Source of the DNA: Acetofilamentum sp.
GTDB taxonomy: Bacteria; Bacteroidota; Bacteroidia; Bacteroidales; JAFGXI01
Assembly: GCA_020720565.1 (NCBI GenBank)
Contig: DYOK01000129.1
Coordinates: forward strand, 1-7,738
Direction: 5' to 3'
DNA length: 7,738 nt
Below, piece after piece: positions 5,214 through 7,738 of the stretch. The notes under the pieces were generated by a model. It saw only the letters and a list, made by a program, of their open reading frames with translations. It was not told where the DNA came from and did no database searches. Each line of letters starts with the position of its first letter. Positions within the stretch are counted from its first letter, which is position 1. The translations under genes were made by a program, and so were the position numbers.

Positions 5214-7738
5214 ATGAAAAATTTTACTCGCAATTTAAAAATGTGGTGGATAGCAACATTGATGTTGTTATTCTCTACGGCTTATGCCCTGCCTCCGGAA
5301 ACGGAATATTTGGGGATTATTCCAACGAATAGTAGCGGCGGAACTAATGCAGCCCAGGGTTATCACGACGATTACTATTGGGGTGCATTACCCATAGGGT
5401 TTACCTTTAACTTTTATGGTAATAATTACACCAATTTCTATTTTAGTTCAAACGGCTTGCTTACATTCGGGGCAGGTTCAACGACCTATTCGAATACTTG
5501 TATTCCCAATACAAGTACACCAAACAACATGATTGCTGCCTTTTGGGACGATATCGTTATTCATGCCACAGGCGAAATTATGTATAACACTGTGGGTACA
5601 GCACCAAACCGTAAATGTATTGTGCAATTTAACAATATGTCATTTTATGCTTCACCTGTATTATTAGGGACTTTTCAGATTATTCTTTATGAAACAAGCA
5701 ACAAAATTCAGGTTCAATACAGAAGTATTGTTGACTTATCCAATTTAAGAGCCAGCGGTAATTCTAGTACATTCGGAATAGAAAATAGTGGAGGAACTTC
5801 TGCAATCCAATTGGGATGCAACACCAGCGGCCTGATCCAAAGCGAAGACGCATTTTTATATACACCCGACGGCTTAGGTTCATATACTGTAGACCAAAAT
5901 GCGCTTTACGACGGTGTTTTACTGGTTGCTGCTATTCCCAGAGCGGGGATTGCCGAATTACTCAGTCCTGCATATAACTCCACTGTAGGTGTCGATTTGA
6001 ATTTCCAATGGAATGCCGCTGCAAATGCCGACCATTATGTTGTAAGAATATCGACCAATGCGGACATCAGTAGTCCAATACATACTTCTGCAAGTTTAAG
6101 TACACTTGAATATGATTATTCTTTAGCGACCAATACCACTTACTATTGGCAAGTTTCTACGTTTAATTCTGCCAATGTCGAAACTTGGTCAGAAATATGG
6201 AAATTTACAACCAGCTCCAATCCTCCTTTGGTGGCTATTCCTCAAACCATTTATCTGGAACAGGGACAACAGCGTGACATTACCTTAGGGTTTACCGGCG
6301 GCGATGCTGGTAGCAAAACTGCTACCATCACGTCATTGCCTACACAAGGCCAATTGTACCAATACAATGGGGGCGTTTTAGGTGCGGCTATTTCATCTGT
6401 TCCTACCGATATTACCGATGCTTCTTTTAGAGTGTTTTATGTAGCCTCAGGGGGTAGCGGAAACGGAGCCGGCAGTTTCAATTTCCATTTTTCCGATGCT
6501 ACGGGAACATCAACCGATGCTACAATTGCCGTTAATGTTTCGCCTCCGGGAATCCCCAACTTTTTATTTGCAGCTAAAGAATCTGATCGTGTCGAAATAA
6601 CATTCGACCGAAATATGGCCGACCCCACAGGAAAACATTCGGAATTTGCCGTTAAAGATAATGGCGTTTTAGTTACTTCAAACTCTTGTTCGCTTAAAGC
6701 AGGTGATCCTACAACCATCATTGTATATGTAAGTCCAGCTTTAAATACGGCCAACACCATTACGGTAGCTTATACTAAAGGTACGGTTTTAGCCGAATCT
6801 GGCGGTATATTAGAAAGTTTCGACTTCCAATTAGCTGGTAAAATGGCTCAAGTTATCAATTTTGCTGCACTTGCCGACAAAACCTACGGTGATCCTGATT
6901 TTGGGTTGTCAGCTACTGCAAGTTCCGGTTTGCCCGTAACCTTTTCGACATCAAACGCCACTGTTGTAGCTGTTTCTGGAACTGTTGCCAATGTAAACAA
7001 TGTGGGTCAAACTTTGATTTATGCCTATCAAGCAGGTAACACCGTTTATGCTTCAGTAACATATGAACGTGTTCAGAATGTAATTAAAGCCACAGCCACA
7101 ATTAATTTAACCAATATTTCACAACCTTGTACAGGCTCACCGGTTGGTCTTACCGCCTCTAGCTCACCTGCGGGATTGACCATAAAAGTAGAGTATGATG
7201 GTGGAATTGATATCCCCTCTGCACTTGGGACTTATAATGTTGTTGCCGAAATTGATGATGCTAATTACGATGGTTCAATTACGGGAACTTATACGGTTTA
7301 CGACAGTGAAGCGCCAATTGCTAATCTCGGTTCTTTACCTGATGTAACAGGACAATGCTCAGCTTCTGCTGTATCCCCAACGGCTTCCGATGCATGTGCA
7401 GGCACTATAACAGCTACCACGGCAACTGTATTTCCAATTACAAGTCAAGGTACTACAACAGTAACTTGGACTTACGATGATGGTAACGGAAATACAAGCA
7501 CACAAACACAAAATATTATTATTGACGATACAAATGCACCGCTTGCAGCTTTGGCTGTATTGCCCGATGTAACAGGTTCTTGCAGCGCAACTGCATCTGC
7601 CCCGACAGCAAACGATGCGTGCGAGGGTGCAATTACCGGTATTACAAGTACTGTGTTTCCAATAACAACTCAAGGAACTCATACCGTTACTTGGACTTAT
7701 GCCGATTCACAAGGCAATACTTCGACTCAAACACAAAC
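5214..7738 (+). CDS. Giant secreted multidomain adhesin-like protein (3' end outside window)
   Basis: The reading frame is open from the ATG at 5214 to the window edge, giving 841 residues with no stop. A signal peptide (1-25, cut after AYA) sends it out of the cytoplasm. In order I see: a nidogen-like beta-rich domain (about 28-218; IGFTFNFYG 61-69, SSNG 78-81, FWDD 110-113); a fibronectin type III-like domain (248-333); a cadherin-like Ig domain (340-442; typical LPTQGQLY and FNFHFSDATG); a SwmB-like domain (450-540; VEITFDRNM); a region with MBG-type features (546-626; FAALADKTYGDPDF); a second MBG-like unit (627-695); and HYR-like repeats from about 699 with Cys pairs 715/728 and 790/803. 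This makeup fits an extracellular adhesin or matrix protein. Many such Bacteroidota proteins end in a type IX secretion sorting domain, but the C-terminus is not visible. The start is chosen for its basic n-region and 11-bp spacing after the preceding stop. A catalytic domain further on cannot be excluded. Confidence 0.88.
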   Translation, partial: MKNFTRNLKMWWIATLMLLFSTAYALPPETEYLGIIPTNSSGGTNAAQGYHDDYYWGALPIGFTFNFYGNNYTNFYFSSNGLLTFGAGSTTYSNTCIPNTSTPNNMIAAFWDDIVIHATGEIMYNTVGTAPNRKCIVQFNNMSFYASPVLLGTFQIILYETSNKIQVQYRSIVDLSNLRASGNSSTFGIENSGGTSAIQLGCNTSGLIQSEDAFLYTPDGLGSYTVDQNALYDGVLLVAAIPRAGIAELLSPAYNSTVGVDLNFQWNAAANADHYVVRISTNADISSPIHTSASLSTLEYDYSLATNTTYYWQVSTFNSANVETWSEIWKFTTSSNPPLVAIPQTIYLEQGQQRDITLGFTGGDAGSKTATITSLPTQGQLYQYNGGVLGAAISSVPTDITDASFRVFYVASGGSGNGAGSFNFHFSDATGTSTDATIAVNVSPPGIPNFLFAAKESDRVEITFDRNMADPTGKHSEFAVKDNGVLVTSNSCSLKAGDPTTIIVYVSPALNTANTITVAYTKGTVLAESGGILESFDFQLAGKMAQVINFAALADKTYGDPDFGLSATASSGLPVTFSTSNATVVAVSGTVANVNNVGQTLIYAYQAGNTVYASVTYERVQNVIKATATINLTNISQPCTGSPVGLTASSSPAGLTIKVEYDGGIDIPSALGTYNVVAEIDDANYDGSITGTYTVYDSEAPIANLGSLPDVTGQCSASAVSPTASDACAGTITATTATVFPITSQGTTTVTWTYDDGNGNTSTQTQNIIIDDTNAPLAALAVLPDVTGSCSATASAPTANDACEGAITGITSTVFPITTQGTHTVTWTYADSQGNTSTQTQ
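7335..7738 (+). repeat. Tandem 225-bp HYR-like repeats in the adhesin gene
   Basis: Two units in exact register are visible: 7335-7559 and 7560 to the window edge. The period is 225 bp, or 75 residues, without indels over the visible part. Each unit starts LPDVTG, has two cysteines 13 residues apart (likely a disulphide), then TVFPITxQGTxTVTWTY and NTSTQTQ. The second copy is cut just after TQTQ. More copies probably follow outside the window. Confidence 0.85.

Noticed and set aside
6437..6760. A 107-codon minus-strand frame within the adhesin gene
   Set aside because: It is antisense to a clearly coding frame that continues unbroken through it and encodes recognisable Ig-like domains.
7359..7682. 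A 107-codon minus-strand frame rich in cysteine within the HYR repeats
   Set aside because: It is the antisense shadow of the tandem repeats; its own periodic Cys/Ser pattern comes from the repeated DNA.
1..7738. CRISPR array, tRNA, rRNA or insertion sequence
   Set aside because: I saw no regularly spaced short repeats with unique spacers, no cloverleaf-like segment, no rRNA-like stretch and no transposase-like reading frame.

Overview
The window looks like a chromosomal piece of a member of the Bacteroidota. The supports are: A-rich upstream regions instead of clear Shine-Dalgarno sites; a TAnnTTTG-type -7 element in front of dnaB; a lipoprotein whose residues after the acylated cysteine (QKTDE) resemble the surface-export signal described in this phylum; and a long secreted protein built of Ig-like and HYR-like repeats. 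I cannot name the genus. A marine or gut Bacteroidia-type organism is a guess.

Layout. Positions 1-99 are non-coding and hold two short dyads. 100-1392 (+) encodes a complete phenylacetate-CoA ligase-like adenylating enzyme. 1393-1554 is a convergent intergenic gap. 1555-2853 (-) encodes a predicted outer-membrane, probably surface, lipoprotein with an Ig-like domain followed by a likely beta-propeller. 2854-2910 is a short divergent promoter region with a perfect 9-bp inverted repeat. 2911-4428 (+) encodes the replicative helicase DnaB, intact and without an intein. 4429-4767 is non-coding but structured: a bulged hairpin and a strong intrinsic terminator lie side by side (about 4511-4586), suggesting a small RNA or a structured dnaB 3' end. 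It is followed by a leader for the next gene. 4768-5202 (+) encodes a small secreted protein that I read as a degenerate DUF4347-like domain. 5214 to the window end (+) is the first 841 residues of a giant secreted adhesin-like protein, cut off by the window edge.

How the genes relate. The ligase, the lipoprotein and dnaB each seem to be separate transcription units with no shared pathway visible here. The last two genes lie 11 bp apart on the same strand and are probably one operon for cell-surface or secreted products. DUF4347 domains are usually the N-terminal part of giant repeat adhesins. Here the domain appears as a separate short gene directly in front of such an adhesin, and the His and Cys that I would expect at its active-site-like positions are missing.

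Points most worth a second look: the split DUF4347-like/adhesin pair; the hairpin-terminator element after dnaB with alternative pairings; the 15-bp dyad-containing repeat on both sides of the ligase gene; the QKTDE export-like signal; and a strong excess of TCGA in the left-hand genes that disappears in the adhesin.
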